Shown here piece by piece: positions 5,789 through 6,057 of a stretch of DNA of 6,057 nucleotides. Source of the DNA: Chloroflexota bacterium (GTDB lineage: Bacteria; Chloroflexota; Limnocylindria; P2-11E); assembly GCA_005881085.1 (NCBI GenBank), contig VBGU01000124.1, forward strand, positions 1 to 6,057, read 5' to 3'. How positions within the stretch are numbered: the first letter of the stretch is position 1; every line of letters starts with the position of its first letter. The notes under the pieces were generated by a model that was not told where the DNA came from, made no database searches, and saw only the letters and a program-made list of their open reading frames with translations. The position numbers were made by a program, and so were the translations under genes.

Positions 5789-6057
5789 TGGCCGAATACT
5801 TCGCCGCTCGCGGACTGCCCGTCCCTCCCGAGCTCACGCGCAATCCGCTGACGCAATGGCGCCGCCTGCTGGTCATCGGCGCCTCTGTCGCGGTCGTGTA
5901 CCTCGGATTGCGGGTGACGAACCTGGATTTCTCACGGGCGAACCCAGAGCACGCTGCCTCAGTCATACGGGAGCTCTTCAACTGGGACTTCCGCATCCTC
6001 ACGCCACAGAACGAGTTCGAGACCTGGTGGGACACCGCCGAAGGCCAGATGGTCGTC
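5788..6057 (+). CDS. phnE: Phosphonate-type ABC transporter permease PhnE, N-terminal part
   Basis: The frame begins at an ATG sharing one base with the phnC stop and stays open to the right edge, giving 90 residues of what should be a protein of roughly 270 or more. Visible are a cytoplasmic N-terminus with a Pro-rich stretch (10-20), TQWRR before a first transmembrane helix (about 27-41), an outside loop, then WDF-RIL (66-71) and TWWDTAEGQMVV (79-90), which resembles the entry into the permease core where ETL-type sequence is usual. The permease family's inner coupling loop lies beyond the window. Identity rests on this pattern plus its place after phnD and phnC. Translation is probably coupled to phnC, since no strong Shine-Dalgarno is seen. 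Whether a second permease gene follows is not visible. Confidence 0.85.
   Translation, partial: MAEYFAARGLPVPPELTRNPLTQWRRLLVIGASVAVVYLGLRVTNLDFSRANPEHAASVIRELFNWDFRILTPQNEFETWWDTAEGQMVV

Overview
The window is GC-rich bacterial DNA with coding over about 94% of its length. The wobble positions are strongly G/C-biased, which is why long spurious open frames run antisense to almost every real gene. Several traits point to a high-GC Terrabacteria-type bacterium, most likely Chloroflexota, with an actinobacterial relative as second choice: a subfamily-2 OMP decarboxylase, a lipoprotein (not periplasmic) solute-binding protein, a separate SecD of about 450 residues, and GTG/TTG starts without Shine-Dalgarno sites. 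This placement is inference; no rRNA or marker comparison was possible.

Layout. Positions 1-988 (minus strand) hold the first 329 residues of an exported beta-propeller protein whose C-terminus lies beyond the left edge. A noncoding stretch of about 300 bases (989-1291) follows. Positions 3816-1292 are a three-gene minus-strand operon read in the order pyrF (orotidine-5'-phosphate decarboxylase), tatB-like (twin-arginine translocation subunit), secD (Sec translocon accessory subunit). pyrF and tatB share one base (TGATG), and secD begins 21 bases after the tatB stop. A 47-base divergent control region (3817-3863) separates this operon from a plus-strand operon running off the right edge: phnD-like lipoprotein (3864-4865), a strong hairpin terminator (4887-4921), phnC ATPase (4937-5788) and the first 90 codons of phnE permease (5788 onward, again a TGATG overlap).

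How the genes work together. phnD, phnC and phnE encode the three parts of one ABC importer of the phosphonate/phosphite/phosphate-ester class: the binding lipoprotein captures ligand outside the membrane, the permease forms the channel and the ATPase drives uptake. The hairpin between phnD and phnC probably makes the binding protein more abundant than the membrane parts. The minus-strand operon combines the last step of UMP synthesis with parts of both protein-export routes (Tat and Sec). The expected secF does not directly follow secD.

Nothing here amounts to a new system. The points most worth a second look are the secD lacking an adjacent secF, the overlapping divergent -10 elements with a nearly leaderless TTG start for pyrF, the terminator and possible leaderless start at phnC, and the exported propeller of unknown function.
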